From: RDYZ01 sp964518905
GTDB taxonomy: Bacteria > Cyanobacteriota > Cyanobacteriia > Cyanobacteriales > Geitlerinemataceae
Assembly (NCBI GenBank): GCA_964518905.1
Contig: CAZFJL010000027.1
Span: 1-64,000, forward strand
Reading direction: 5' to 3'
Length of the DNA: 64,000 nucleotides
Position 1 is the stretch's first letter, and every line of letters starts with the position of its first letter. A program made the translations under genes and the position numbers. The notes below the pieces were generated by a model. The model made no database searches. It saw only the letters and a list, made by a program, of their open reading frames with translations, and had not been told where the DNA came from. Shown here piece after piece: positions 26,701 to 35,521 of this stretch.

Positions 26701-28419
26701 TTAGGCGGATGGCCGGATGGCTTCGCTTAACCATTTCATCACGGGGACGATTTCAGCTCGATCGCGTGTGCCGATCGCCGCTTGTAGCGCTTCGGATGAT
26801 CGATAGATAAAGACGCGATCGTAGTCCGGTGAGATCTCTGGAGCGATTCCCGCCGGAGTTAAAATCAAGGTGATTTGCGGGCTGAGGAGGTGCGAGAGCG
26901 ACAAAATTTGGCCGGAGGTTTCATCACTGACGATCGCGATCTGGCGTGCTGGGTCTGCTTCTGAGTCTGTGCCGGTGGCTTCGGTCTGAGTGGCGGCAGC
27001 GATCGCCTGGATTAAACGGGAACGTTCGCGATCGGCTTTGTCATCGAGATCAATCCCCAAACGCGCCGCATTCACCACCCGTGCGATCTGCGGGTGATGT
27101 TTACTTTTTGAGGCGCTTTTCGTCCACCAGTTTTCCATTTGTGAGCTGACCGCGATCGACAGTACGCCTATCGCGAGCAGGGCGATCGTGCCGTTACGCC
27201 AATGCCGCAACGTCCGCGCCGCGACGCGCCGCATGACGAGATGGCGGTTTAACCAGGCAGCTACGGCCAGTTGCAGACCCGTGACGCAGGGAAGAAAGTA
27301 GCGAATATTATGCGATCGGCGACCACCGCTCAAAATATCGGGAACCATCAGCCCCAAGGCCATAACCCCCATCAGAGCCAGCAAAAAAATAACCGTCGAT
27401 CGGCGTTCATGCCACCAAAGGGAGATCACCGAGGCGATCGTAATCCCGAGAAAAATGTATAGCGTGGGATTAAGTGGACTGGTTCCCTGATTAAAATCAA
27501 CGAAAATTCGACTAAGATTCAAGCCCCAGTAGAGGGCGAGCGGGGTTCTTAGGGGTTCGCTCGTGTGCTGGGTATTTTCGAGAAAATCGGAGAAATTTTG
27601 CCAAACAACCCACAGCCACGGAGTAAACGCCAGCACGCCGAGAAGCGAAGCGGTGATATAAGCCCCAAGGAGTCGGAGTTGGTGACGAGCCTGTACCGCA
27701 AATAGCACATAAATCCCGTGGGCGAGTAGCACAAACGCGCTAAAGGGATGGGCATAGAGCAAGAGCGCGACCCCGGCAGCATAGGCTAGCCACCACGGCC
27801 AGCGCGACGTCCAGCGGGCAGGGCGAAGCGTTGGATGGTGCGGCCCGATCGCCCGTATAAGAACAGCACTCGCAAATAAAATCGCCACCGTCCAGAGGCT
27901 ATACTCGCGAGCCTCCTGGGCGTAGTGGACGTACACCGGCGAGATCGCTGCGAGCCCGGTTGCAATCTGTGCGACGCGCGGTTGCTCGAATAGTTCACGG
28001 GCGAGCCAGTAGGTCAGCGGCAGCACCAGTAAGCCAATCCAGGCCGAGAGTTGGCGGACAAACCCAACGGTGTGAGGGACGATCGCGCACCACAGCCGCA
28101 CCGCCACGTAGTAAAGCGGGGAGTGTTCCGGATGGGTCGCCAGGGCGTTAATCGTTTCCGACCAGGGTAAATCCGGGTCTGGGTATTGATAGGTTTCGAC
28201 AAAATCGCCCGCCAACATGGGTTGACCATCAAAGCTTGCGGCCACCCACTCAGCTTGATTCCAGCCGGAGACCCGCAGCGAGGTCATCGTCTCGTCAAAC
28301 CAATAGACCTTCAGCCCCAGGTTATAAAACCGAAAGACAATGCCCAGGACAATGGCGATCGCGAGACTGGTATTCAGCCACGAAAATGACGCGGATCGGG
28401 ATGACGAGTCGAATGGCAT
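26701..28419 (-). CDS. Glycosyltransferase family 39-like membrane protein
   Basis: Predicted GT-C glycosyltransferase using a polyprenyl-phosphate sugar donor. The 572 residues contain about ten hydrophobic helices. Near the N-terminus YWFDETMTSLRVSGW holds the catalytic-type Asp-Glu of the first periplasmic loop (about 40-55), and HPEHSPLYYVAVRLW and YVHYAQEAREYSLWT are typical of the ArnT/PMT superfamily. The C-terminal 150 residues are soluble and probably periplasmic. ATG 28419 preferred to a GTG four codons earlier. Acceptor unknown; no glycan cluster adjoins. Confidence 0.8.
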   Translation of the reverse strand: MPFDSSSRSASFSWLNTSLAIAIVLGIVFRFYNLGLKVYWFDETMTSLRVSGWNQAEWVAASFDGQPMLAGDFVETYQYPDPDLPWSETINALATHPEHSPLYYVAVRLWCAIVPHTVGFVRQLSAWIGLLVLPLTYWLARELFEQPRVAQIATGLAAISPVYVHYAQEAREYSLWTVAILFASAVLIRAIGPHHPTLRPARWTSRWPWWLAYAAGVALLLYAHPFSAFVLLAHGIYVLFAVQARHQLRLLGAYITASLLGVLAFTPWLWVVWQNFSDFLENTQHTSEPLRTPLALYWGLNLSRIFVDFNQGTSPLNPTLYIFLGITIASVISLWWHERRSTVIFLLALMGVMALGLMVPDILSGGRRSHNIRYFLPCVTGLQLAVAAWLNRHLVMRRVAARTLRHWRNGTIALLAIGVLSIAVSSQMENWWTKSASKSKHHPQIARVVNAARLGIDLDDKADRERSRLIQAIAAATQTEATGTDSEADPARQIAIVSDETSGQILSLSHLLSPQITLILTPAGIAPEISPDYDRVFIYRSSEALQAAIGTRDRAEIVPVMKWLSEAIRPSA

Positions 28420-28815
28420 AGCGGACAGCACAAATTAATGACGGAGGCGAATCACATAAAACAGTTACACTTACTCGACCCAGAATACGCCTTGAGTAGA
28501 CCGGTATTCACACCGCTCGCTGGAAGATCGATTTAAAATCTCGGTGGTATCAGGCCGTCTCAGAGGATGTGTCCGCACCCTACTCCACGTCAAGAGCCAA
28601 CCCGCCGGGATCATTCAATCCGTGAGCATTTCGACTCCAGAACGATCGGGCACGACACCAAGCCCCTTCAGCATCAAACGGCGAGTTTTGCGACCTGCGG
28701 GGTCAGTCACTACCCCCAAAAAGTGAGACTTCAAGCTATGCTTGCAAGGAGAGCATAGCGATCAACCACAGTTCGTAAATAAAGCACTGCATCAGGGAAA
28801 ATACCAGCGAGTTTG
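28420..28815. other. Intergenic region upstream of HD/glutaminase genes
   Basis: About 396 bp with no convincing gene. It separates the divergent glycosyltransferase and HD-protein genes and must contain both promoters. No repeat element or known regulatory RNA was recognised. Confidence 0.35.
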
Positions 28816-30204
28816 ATGGATCTAAAAGTTGCTTACAAAAAGTGTTTAGATGGCCTTGCAGGCTCGCTTGAGCAACTCGGCATGAATGCTGACCGCTCCG
28901 AGCTGGAGGCGATTTCCGACTTGATCATTCAAACGATGAGTGGCCAGTGGCGACACTTTCATACTCCCTCGCATATCTTTGAGGTGGGTGGTTCGGGCGA
29001 TCCGATCGAAGTGCTTGCAGCGCTGTTTCACGATTTGGTCTATGTCCAAGTCGATGGCGGCATCAATCTCAACATCAGCCGCTACATCTCGCCCTATATC
29101 TGTGAAGCCAACGGCCAGCTCTCGATTTTTGAAGACGACGACTGTGATCATGATCGCGAATTTGATCTGGTTTGCATGATCTTTGGCTTCGCCTGTGGTC
29201 AAAAGCTCGACCCATTTCGCGGTCAAAATGAATTTCTGAGCGCTGTGATTGCCGTGAAGGTAATGCAGCCGTTTCTATCGTGGATGCACCTAACCCAAAT
29301 TGCGGCGTGCATTGAAGCGACGATTCCGTTCCGGGGAGCCGCCCACAATGGTCGCACTGCCTGCGATGATCTCCATGACAATATTGTCATGGCGAACGAA
29401 CAGTTTGACCTGGGGATGAGCGAGGCCGAGATTGTTGATACCGTGAAGCGATCGGTGCGTCTCGCCAATCGTGACGTGGAGAATTTCGCTCTCCCAAACC
29501 CCGCCGAATTTCTTGATAACACCTGGAATTTACTGCCCGAAACCAATCACGAGCTGATTGGCGCAAACTCCTACACGGTGCGCGGCTACCGGCGATCGAT
29601 CCAGAAAATGGAAGGGTTTATCAACTTCCTCAAACCGGAAGTGGTCTTTTCGCAATACCAACATGAGCCAGAAGACTCGGTCTATAAAACTCTGCTCGCC
29701 AATACCCAAAACAACCTCGAAACCGCGCAGCTCTATTTGGGTATCAAACTCATTACGATCGCCATTATCGAAGCGCTTTCCTATCGCCTCGGTCGCAATG
29801 TCCACATCTCGACGATGATGGGCGAATTTCCCGAAGCGGGCGTCAAAACACCGGCTCTTGAACATTTCCTTCCTGATCTCTCTCATCTAGACTCGAAGCC
29901 CCGCAACGATCGCGAAGCCAACGTGCTCGAACTCCTCAGCAAGGGTCGCACACAGGAATCGGCGTATGATCTGAAAAATTCGCCGATCGCGACGTTTATC
30001 GTCAAAGGTATCGGTTTTGGGTCGCTCGCTGATATTCTGATCTCGGCGAAATCGTTTTTGAACGGTGAAATGGGTTCGGAAGAGTTTTTGCGTCACGAAG
30101 CGCTCAAAACAGATGATATTGATATCGTCCGTGTTCTCACGCAAGCTGAAATCGATTTATCGGGTCAGCGAGCCAGCGTGTTCAAAATTGCTCGTGCGGT
30201 GTAG
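28816..30204 (+). CDS. HD-superfamily-like hydrolase, unknown substrate
   Basis: Not assigned to a characterised enzyme. The N-terminal 130 of 462 residues show HD-domain-like metal-ligand spacing: RHFHTPSHIFEV (His ligands), then ALFHDLVYVQ with the HD pair about 20 residues later, as in the predicted metal-dependent HD phosphohydrolases. The C-terminal 250 residues are helical with no recognised domain. ATG 28816 follows a TTG and was preferred. The stop is 11 bp before glsA, so the two are almost certainly co-transcribed. Confidence 0.65.
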   Translation: MDLKVAYKKCLDGLAGSLEQLGMNADRSELEAISDLIIQTMSGQWRHFHTPSHIFEVGGSGDPIEVLAALFHDLVYVQVDGGINLNISRYISPYICEANGQLSIFEDDDCDHDREFDLVCMIFGFACGQKLDPFRGQNEFLSAVIAVKVMQPFLSWMHLTQIAACIEATIPFRGAAHNGRTACDDLHDNIVMANEQFDLGMSEAEIVDTVKRSVRLANRDVENFALPNPAEFLDNTWNLLPETNHELIGANSYTVRGYRRSIQKMEGFINFLKPEVVFSQYQHEPEDSVYKTLLANTQNNLETAQLYLGIKLITIAIIEALSYRLGRNVHISTMMGEFPEAGVKTPALEHFLPDLSHLDSKPRNDREANVLELLSKGRTQESAYDLKNSPIATFIVKGIGFGSLADILISAKSFLNGEMGSEEFLRHEALKTDDIDIVRVLTQAEIDLSGQRASVFKIARAV

Positions 30205-30215
30205 TTGGTTTGCTG

Positions 30216-31211
30216 ATGGATTCGGATTCACCATTATTTCGTGCCTATCTTCATGATGTACATCAGCGCTGTGCCTCGATCGACGATGGCAAAGTCGCGG
30301 ACTACATCCCTGAGCTAGCGCTCGCAAAACCGGAATGGTTTGGCCTTTGTGTGGTCACGAAAGACGGGCAATGTTTTGAGCTGGGCGACTGCCGACAACT
30401 GTTCACGATTCAGTCGATCGCGAAAGCGTTTGTCTATGGTCTGGCGCTGGAGGACTGTGGCCGTGAGTATGTCAATAGCCACGTGAGCGTCGAGCCGACC
30501 GGTGAAGCGTTTAACGCGATCGTGCTTGATGAGGTCACCAACCGTCCCTACAATCCGATGGTGAATGCCGGGGCGATCGCCACGACGGATCTCGTGCAGG
30601 GCAAAGATGCGGTCGAGCGGCTGAAGCGAATGCTCGATATGTTTGAGCGCTACACGGGGCGATCGCACGACATCAACGTGCCGGTGTTTCTCTCCGAAAA
30701 AACCACGGGACATCGCAACCGCGCGATCGCCTATCTCATGCTGAATTTTGGCATGGTCACCCCGCGCATCGATGAAACCCTCGATCTCTACTTTCAGCAG
30801 TGCGCCATCCTCGTCAATGCTCACGATTTGGCGATGATGGCGGCCACCTTGGCCAATGGCGGCGTCAACCCGATCACGGGCGTGCGAGCGCTCAAAAGTG
30901 AGTATGTCAAAGACGTGATTAGCGTCATGCTGACCTGCGGGATGTACGACTATTCCGGCGAGTGGGCGTACCACATTGGCATACCGGCCAAAAGCGGCGT
31001 GGGTGGCGGCATCACAGCCGTTGCGCCGAATAAATTGGGCATTGGGACATTTTCGCCACGTCTGGATGCGAAGGGAAACAGCGTACGCGGGATTCAAGCC
31101 TGTCGGTCATTATCCGAAGATTTTAGCCTGCATGTGTTTTCGGCGGAGCAGGCCAAGCTCGACTTGGAGCTGTACCTGCGGGGAGATCTCGACGATCGCA
31201 ATGCAAGCTAA
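30216..31211 (+). CDS. glsA: Glutaminase A
   Basis: Hydrolyses L-glutamine to glutamate and ammonia. Of 331 residues: LFTIQSIAKAFVYGLAL contains the catalytic Ser-x-x-Lys of the beta-lactamase-like fold, and PYNPMVNAGAIATTDL, YTGRSHDINVPVFLSE, GGVNPITG and the glycine-rich KSGVGGGITAVAP are all family-typical. Second gene of a pair with the HD-domain protein (11-bp spacing). ATG 30216 chosen over TTG/CTG codons just upstream. Confidence 0.94.
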   Translation: MDSDSPLFRAYLHDVHQRCASIDDGKVADYIPELALAKPEWFGLCVVTKDGQCFELGDCRQLFTIQSIAKAFVYGLALEDCGREYVNSHVSVEPTGEAFNAIVLDEVTNRPYNPMVNAGAIATTDLVQGKDAVERLKRMLDMFERYTGRSHDINVPVFLSEKTTGHRNRAIAYLMLNFGMVTPRIDETLDLYFQQCAILVNAHDLAMMAATLANGGVNPITGVRALKSEYVKDVISVMLTCGMYDYSGEWAYHIGIPAKSGVGGGITAVAPNKLGIGTFSPRLDAKGNSVRGIQACRSLSEDFSLHVFSAEQAKLDLELYLRGDLDDRNAS

Positions 31212-31241
31212 GTCGGCCAAGTGAATCAATAGACACGACAC

Positions 31242-31267
31242 GTAGCACAAGCTTCCAGCTTGTCTAC
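31242..31267. repeat. Short palindrome related to the 2351 repeat
   Basis: GTAGC..., with an inner perfect stem ACAAGCT-TCC-AGCTTGT and outer GTAG/CTAC pairing. It resembles one arm of the repeat at 2351-2402. It lies just after glsA and may end its transcript. Confidence 0.6.
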
Positions 31268-31365
31268 AACCAGGATGGTTGAGTGACGCGGTTTAAGTCA
31301 CTTTAATTGTCTTGCTCTAAGGTCTTGGTCTAACCAACAGACGAACTTCTGAAACTATCGACGCT

Positions 31366-32520
31366 ATGATGCCCTCCCCCCAAACGCTTGACGATCTACG
31401 ACTGCGACTCGACCGAGCGATCGCGCCCGCTGCGACCCTCTCGCCCGAAGATGCGCTGTTTCTGCTGCGCCAAACCGATCCCGAAGCGATCGCCACCATT
31501 CGCGACGCTGCCGATCGTCTACGACAGCAACTCGTCGGCGATACCGTCACCTACGTGATCAACCGCAATATCAATTTCACCAATATTTGCGAGCAGCACT
31601 GTAGCTTTTGCGCCTTTCGTCGCGATGCCGGTGATGCCGATGCCTACTGGCTCGATCGCGAAACGATCGCCACCAAAGCCGCCGACGCCGTCGCGCGTAA
31701 CGCCACCGAGATTTGTATGCAGGGCGGTCTCAACCCCGAAGCCAAGCTCAACGGTTCAAGCCTGGACTATTACCGGGCGATCGTCATTGAGCTAAAACAG
31801 GCATTTCCGCAGCTTCATCTCCACGCTTTTTCGCCCCAGGAGGTCGAGTTTATCGCCCGTGAGGATGGCCTGAGTTTTGCGGCGGTGATCGAAGCGTTGG
31901 CAGAGGCGGGGGTCGATTCGTTGCCGGGGACGGCGGCGGAGGTGCTCGATGATGACGTGCGGCGGGTGATTTGCCCGGAGAAACTGGACGCGGCGACCTG
32001 GATCGAAGTGGTTGAAACGGCGCTACGGTTGGGGGTTCCGACCACCAGCACCATGCTCTGCGGTCATATCGAAACACCGGAGCAGCAAATCCGCCATTTT
32101 GACCGTGTCCGATCGCTCCAGAAACGGGCGATCGAGCGCGACTATCCCGCCCGTATTAGCGAATTTATCCTGCTGCCGTTCATCGGCGAACAGGCTCCGG
32201 CTCCATTGCGTAAACGGGTCGGTCGCGATCAGCCGGTATTGGCCGATTCGCTGTTATTAACGGCGGTGGCGCGGCTCTTTTTTGGGGCGACGATCGTCAA
32301 CCATCAGCCGAGCTGGGTCAAGCTGGGAATGGATGGCGCGATCGAGGCATTGCGCTGGGGCTGTAACGATATTGGCGGCACGCTGATGGAGGAGCACATC
32401 ACGTCGATGGCTGGAGCGAAGGGCGGTACGTGTCAATCACCAGAGGATCTGATCGCCGCGATCGGCTCGATCGATCGTCCGGCGATGCAGCGCACAACGC
32501 TATACCGCCCGATTTGTTAA
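31366..32520 (+). CDS. cofH: FO synthase subunit CofH (radical SAM)
   Basis: 5-amino-6-(D-ribitylamino)uracil--L-tyrosine transferase, making the precursor of the deazaflavin FO. In cyanobacteria FO is known as an antenna pigment of photolyases. Of 384 residues: radical-SAM cluster CEQHCSFC (about 76-83) in INRNINFTNIC...CAFRR, QGGLNPEAK, LHAFSPQEV, and PGTAAEVLDD, all typical of CofH rather than the menaquinone MqnC/MqnE enzymes. The partner cofG is not in the window. The next gene converges after 8 bp. Confidence 0.92.
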   Translation: MMPSPQTLDDLRLRLDRAIAPAATLSPEDALFLLRQTDPEAIATIRDAADRLRQQLVGDTVTYVINRNINFTNICEQHCSFCAFRRDAGDADAYWLDRETIATKAADAVARNATEICMQGGLNPEAKLNGSSLDYYRAIVIELKQAFPQLHLHAFSPQEVEFIAREDGLSFAAVIEALAEAGVDSLPGTAAEVLDDDVRRVICPEKLDAATWIEVVETALRLGVPTTSTMLCGHIETPEQQIRHFDRVRSLQKRAIERDYPARISEFILLPFIGEQAPAPLRKRVGRDQPVLADSLLLTAVARLFFGATIVNHQPSWVKLGMDGAIEALRWGCNDIGGTLMEEHITSMAGAKGGTCQSPEDLIAAIGSIDRPAMQRTTLYRPIC

Positions 32521-32528
32521 GGCGCGAC

Positions 32529-33389
32529 TTACAGTAAGGGGCGATCGGCCATCTTGTTCAGTTCGACCGATTGCAGCAACTCATCCCACATCTGTTCGTA
32601 TTCCGCATTGCTGCGATCGCCACGTACCAAATCCGCTGCCTCGCTGATGGCATCAAACCAGATCCCAGTTTCCGCCAACAGGCGAACGCGCTCGGTCGGG
32701 TCGGCGGCCTCTAGCTCTGCGGCCAATTCTGTGGATGGCTCACCGCGCAGAATCCCACCTGACAGAATCAAATCCTGTTCGAGAATTTCAAACGTCCAGC
32801 GGTACATTACACCAACCTCTAGCGGCGGCAAGTTCGACGTTGTGGGCAGGGCAATATCGTAGGTTCCGTCCCGCGCTTCCGGCACAAACTGCGTTGCGTA
32901 GACGAGATCGCCGGTCTCGGTTGCCAAATGGAACGCGACCGACGCACCAGGATAGGGCGGCATGTGGAAAAAGAAACGCGGATAGGGCAATAACGTTAGG
33001 CCAGAATTCGCGACGGGAATGAGTGCCGTGACGGGGCATTCCATGCCGTCGGAGATGAGCGATCGTTGTCCTTCGATCGCCAAATCAAAATCGCTAAAGC
33101 GTGCGCCACCACCATCGATCGGCTGGGACGGTGCGCCACGACTGGGGAGGTTCTCCGCGCTAAAGCGTGTGCCACCGCCGTCGATGATCACGCGACCGGG
33201 GGCGTTGCGATCGGGCGGGGTGAACTCGATCGCGACGCTTTGCTGAATAGAGCCGAGGACAATCGCCGCGATCGTCACGCTCAGAATGGCGAGGGTGATC
33301 AACGGTTGCCGTGCTTGAGAAAATAGGCGATCGGTCAACGACACGAGCAGACGGGCGAAGTGCGACGGAAATAAGCGAACGGACGGCAT
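32529..33389 (-). CDS. DUF928 domain-containing protein
   Basis: Function unknown. Of 286 residues, a signal peptide or anchor is at about 28-48 (PLITLAILSVTIAAIVLGSI). The mature part has DUF928 features: CPVTALIPVANSGLTLLPYPRFFFHMPPYPG, YDIALP, MYRWTFEIL, and the C-terminal helical segment with VRLLAETGIWFDAISEAADL. An in-tandem duplicated motif IIDGGGTRFS / PIDGGGARFS lies at about 67-96. Probably periplasmic. Convergent with cofH. Confidence 0.8.
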   Translation of the reverse strand: MPSVRLFPSHFARLLVSLTDRLFSQARQPLITLAILSVTIAAIVLGSIQQSVAIEFTPPDRNAPGRVIIDGGGTRFSAENLPSRGAPSQPIDGGGARFSDFDLAIEGQRSLISDGMECPVTALIPVANSGLTLLPYPRFFFHMPPYPGASVAFHLATETGDLVYATQFVPEARDGTYDIALPTTSNLPPLEVGVMYRWTFEILEQDLILSGGILRGEPSTELAAELEAADPTERVRLLAETGIWFDAISEAADLVRGDRSNAEYEQMWDELLQSVELNKMADRPLL

Positions 33390-33586
33390 AAAAACGTACC
33401 AAATAGCAGGGTCGTGATCGTTAATAACACCCCAGAGGCGAAGTATTCCAAAGACGTGCCAGTCGGTGAGTCTGTTAGCCTCTCATGCTTTACGTCCAAT
33501 GTAGCCGGAGTTCCGCTCAAGGATATAAACCCATAAACCGGCACCGACCAAGATGCTCAACAGCTCAACGGTTTCACACGTCAGCG

Positions 33587-35398
33587 CTATAGCGTAGCTT
33601 CCAGCTCATCGAGTCGCCGCTCGATGTACTCCAGCGCATTAACGATCGTCGCCGTATTCTCCAGATCCACGCCCACGTGTTGCCGCAACAACTCAAACTG
33701 ATTCGCGGAACCACCGGAGGCCAGCAGATCAAAATAGCCAGGAATAAAATCCTTACCCTGTTTTTGATATTGCTGATAGCACGCGAGACTCACGAGGCTC
33801 GACGCGGTGTACTGATAGCAATAGAACGGCTTGAAGTAGATGTGACCAATCCGCGCCCAGTCGTATTGATGGGCGTCGAGTAGTTCGACACTGTCGCCGC
33901 AAAGTTCGGTATACATGTCGCGCCAGGTGGTGTTGACGAAATCGCGCGTGATCGTACCGCTGGCGGCGCGTTCATTCAGCGCCAGTTCCAGGCGGCTGAT
34001 CGTGCTTTGGCGGAAGATCAGATTGAGCAGATCTTCGATGTGCTGGGTTAGCAAAGCGCGACGTAGGGCAGGATCGTCACCGGCCCGATCGAGCAAATAA
34101 TCCAGCAACAGCAGCTCGTTAAACGTGGACGCCACCTCCGCGCTCACCAGGGGCGGATTGCTATTAAAAAACGTCTGGCGATCGTCGATCCAAGCAAAAT
34201 GCAGCCCATGCCCCATCTCGTGCGCCAGGGTAAACAGCGAGTTGTAATCCTCGGTGTAGGACATCAGCAGATAGCTGTGTTTGCCGTGATAGTAGGCGCA
34301 AAATGCACCGCCGCGCTTACCGGGTCGCACCTTGGCATCAACCCAATTATTCAGGAAAAATTCTTCCGCACGGCGGGCGTAGTTCACGTCAAACTGGGTC
34401 AGGGCATCGAGCAGAGTCGCGACACCGGTGTCGTAGGCGATCGCGGGCGTCGGTTCGGTACTCCACGGAGCGTAGAGATCGCAAATGCGGATCGGCTGAC
34501 CGAGGGCGTTGCCTTTGATGCGGTAGTAGCGCTGGAAGAGGTCGAAGCGCTGGCCTGTACCGTCCATGATGGCGCGAAACACCGGCTCGGTGACTTCATC
34601 GGCGACGAGCTGTTTATGCAGGGTCGAATCGTGCGATCGCATCTGGCTTTCGAGCCGGTGGTCTTGTAGAACGCTGTTGAGAATGTAGCTGTAGAGCGAA
34701 TTGTGTTCCTGGAGGACATCACGCGCCGAGGTGTAGGCGGCGAGACGACGATCGGGGTCGGCATCGTAGAGCAGAGCGCTGAGTTCGGCGTCAGTGGTGG
34801 CGCTGCTGCCATCGGCGCGGGTGACGGGGGAATATTCCTGCTCGCCAAGATGCACCGATCGCAGTTGTACGAACGCTTTGCGACCGGTGAGGGTGTCTTT
34901 ATTGCGGGTTTGTTCGACGTCTTCCGATAGCTTATGCGGGCGGGCAACGGCGATCCGGTGGAGATAGTGGTGATAGTCGGCGAGGGCGGGATGCGCTTGC
35001 AGTTTGGTCAGCCGTTCGACGCTGATATTTTTTAATTCCAGCTCGAAAAACAGCAGCAGATTTTCCAAATCTGTGGCCGCTTCGAGGAGGCGATCTTGCA
35101 CCTGTTTCGCCTGTTCATTGCGGGTGTTCGCCGAAAACGTCAACATCGGATAGGCGACGATGTAATCCGTTTTCTGCCCGATCGCTTCGAGCTGTTGCAA
35201 CGCTTCGGCGATTTCGCCCGCGCCCAACATGGCAACATTGCCGCGATAGGTCAAACGAAATTCGCTGGATCGGGCTTGAAGTTCGGCGAGATCGGCGTCA
35301 ATTTTGGGGTCATCGAGTCCGGCGTACAGATCAGACAGATCCCAGTCCTGGCTGAGGTTGGTCGAGCTGGCGCGATCGGTCGAAATGGCTTCAGTCAT
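33587..35398 (-). CDS. pepF: Oligoendopeptidase F
   Basis: Cytoplasmic zinc metallopeptidase (M3B) degrading oligopeptides. The 603 residues carry the active-site AHEMGHGLHFAW (about 390-401) with the third zinc ligand in FNELLLLDYLL, and the family-typical SLACYQQYQKQG and CYQYTASSLVSLA near the C-terminus. Length and ends match the family. Stands alone between DUF928 and purL, both on the same strand. Confidence 0.93.
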   Translation of the reverse strand: MTEAISTDRASSTNLSQDWDLSDLYAGLDDPKIDADLAELQARSSEFRLTYRGNVAMLGAGEIAEALQQLEAIGQKTDYIVAYPMLTFSANTRNEQAKQVQDRLLEAATDLENLLLFFELELKNISVERLTKLQAHPALADYHHYLHRIAVARPHKLSEDVEQTRNKDTLTGRKAFVQLRSVHLGEQEYSPVTRADGSSATTDAELSALLYDADPDRRLAAYTSARDVLQEHNSLYSYILNSVLQDHRLESQMRSHDSTLHKQLVADEVTEPVFRAIMDGTGQRFDLFQRYYRIKGNALGQPIRICDLYAPWSTEPTPAIAYDTGVATLLDALTQFDVNYARRAEEFFLNNWVDAKVRPGKRGGAFCAYYHGKHSYLLMSYTEDYNSLFTLAHEMGHGLHFAWIDDRQTFFNSNPPLVSAEVASTFNELLLLDYLLDRAGDDPALRRALLTQHIEDLLNLIFRQSTISRLELALNERAASGTITRDFVNTTWRDMYTELCGDSVELLDAHQYDWARIGHIYFKPFYCYQYTASSLVSLACYQQYQKQGKDFIPGYFDLLASGGSANQFELLRQHVGVDLENTATIVNALEYIERRLDELEATL

Positions 35399-35521
35399 GG
35401 CGATCGGTAGTAGTTTGGCTTAATTCGATTAAAACAAATATTCCAGAGCGAATAGCGTGAAATAACTCGCGTTGGACGCATCAATCCTGCAATCCAGCAC
35501 GAGTTGTGAGCGGCTGTAATC

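Noticed and set aside
30315..31097. 260-codon minus-strand frame across glsA
   Set aside because: glsA has all family motifs on the plus strand; the antisense frame shows none.
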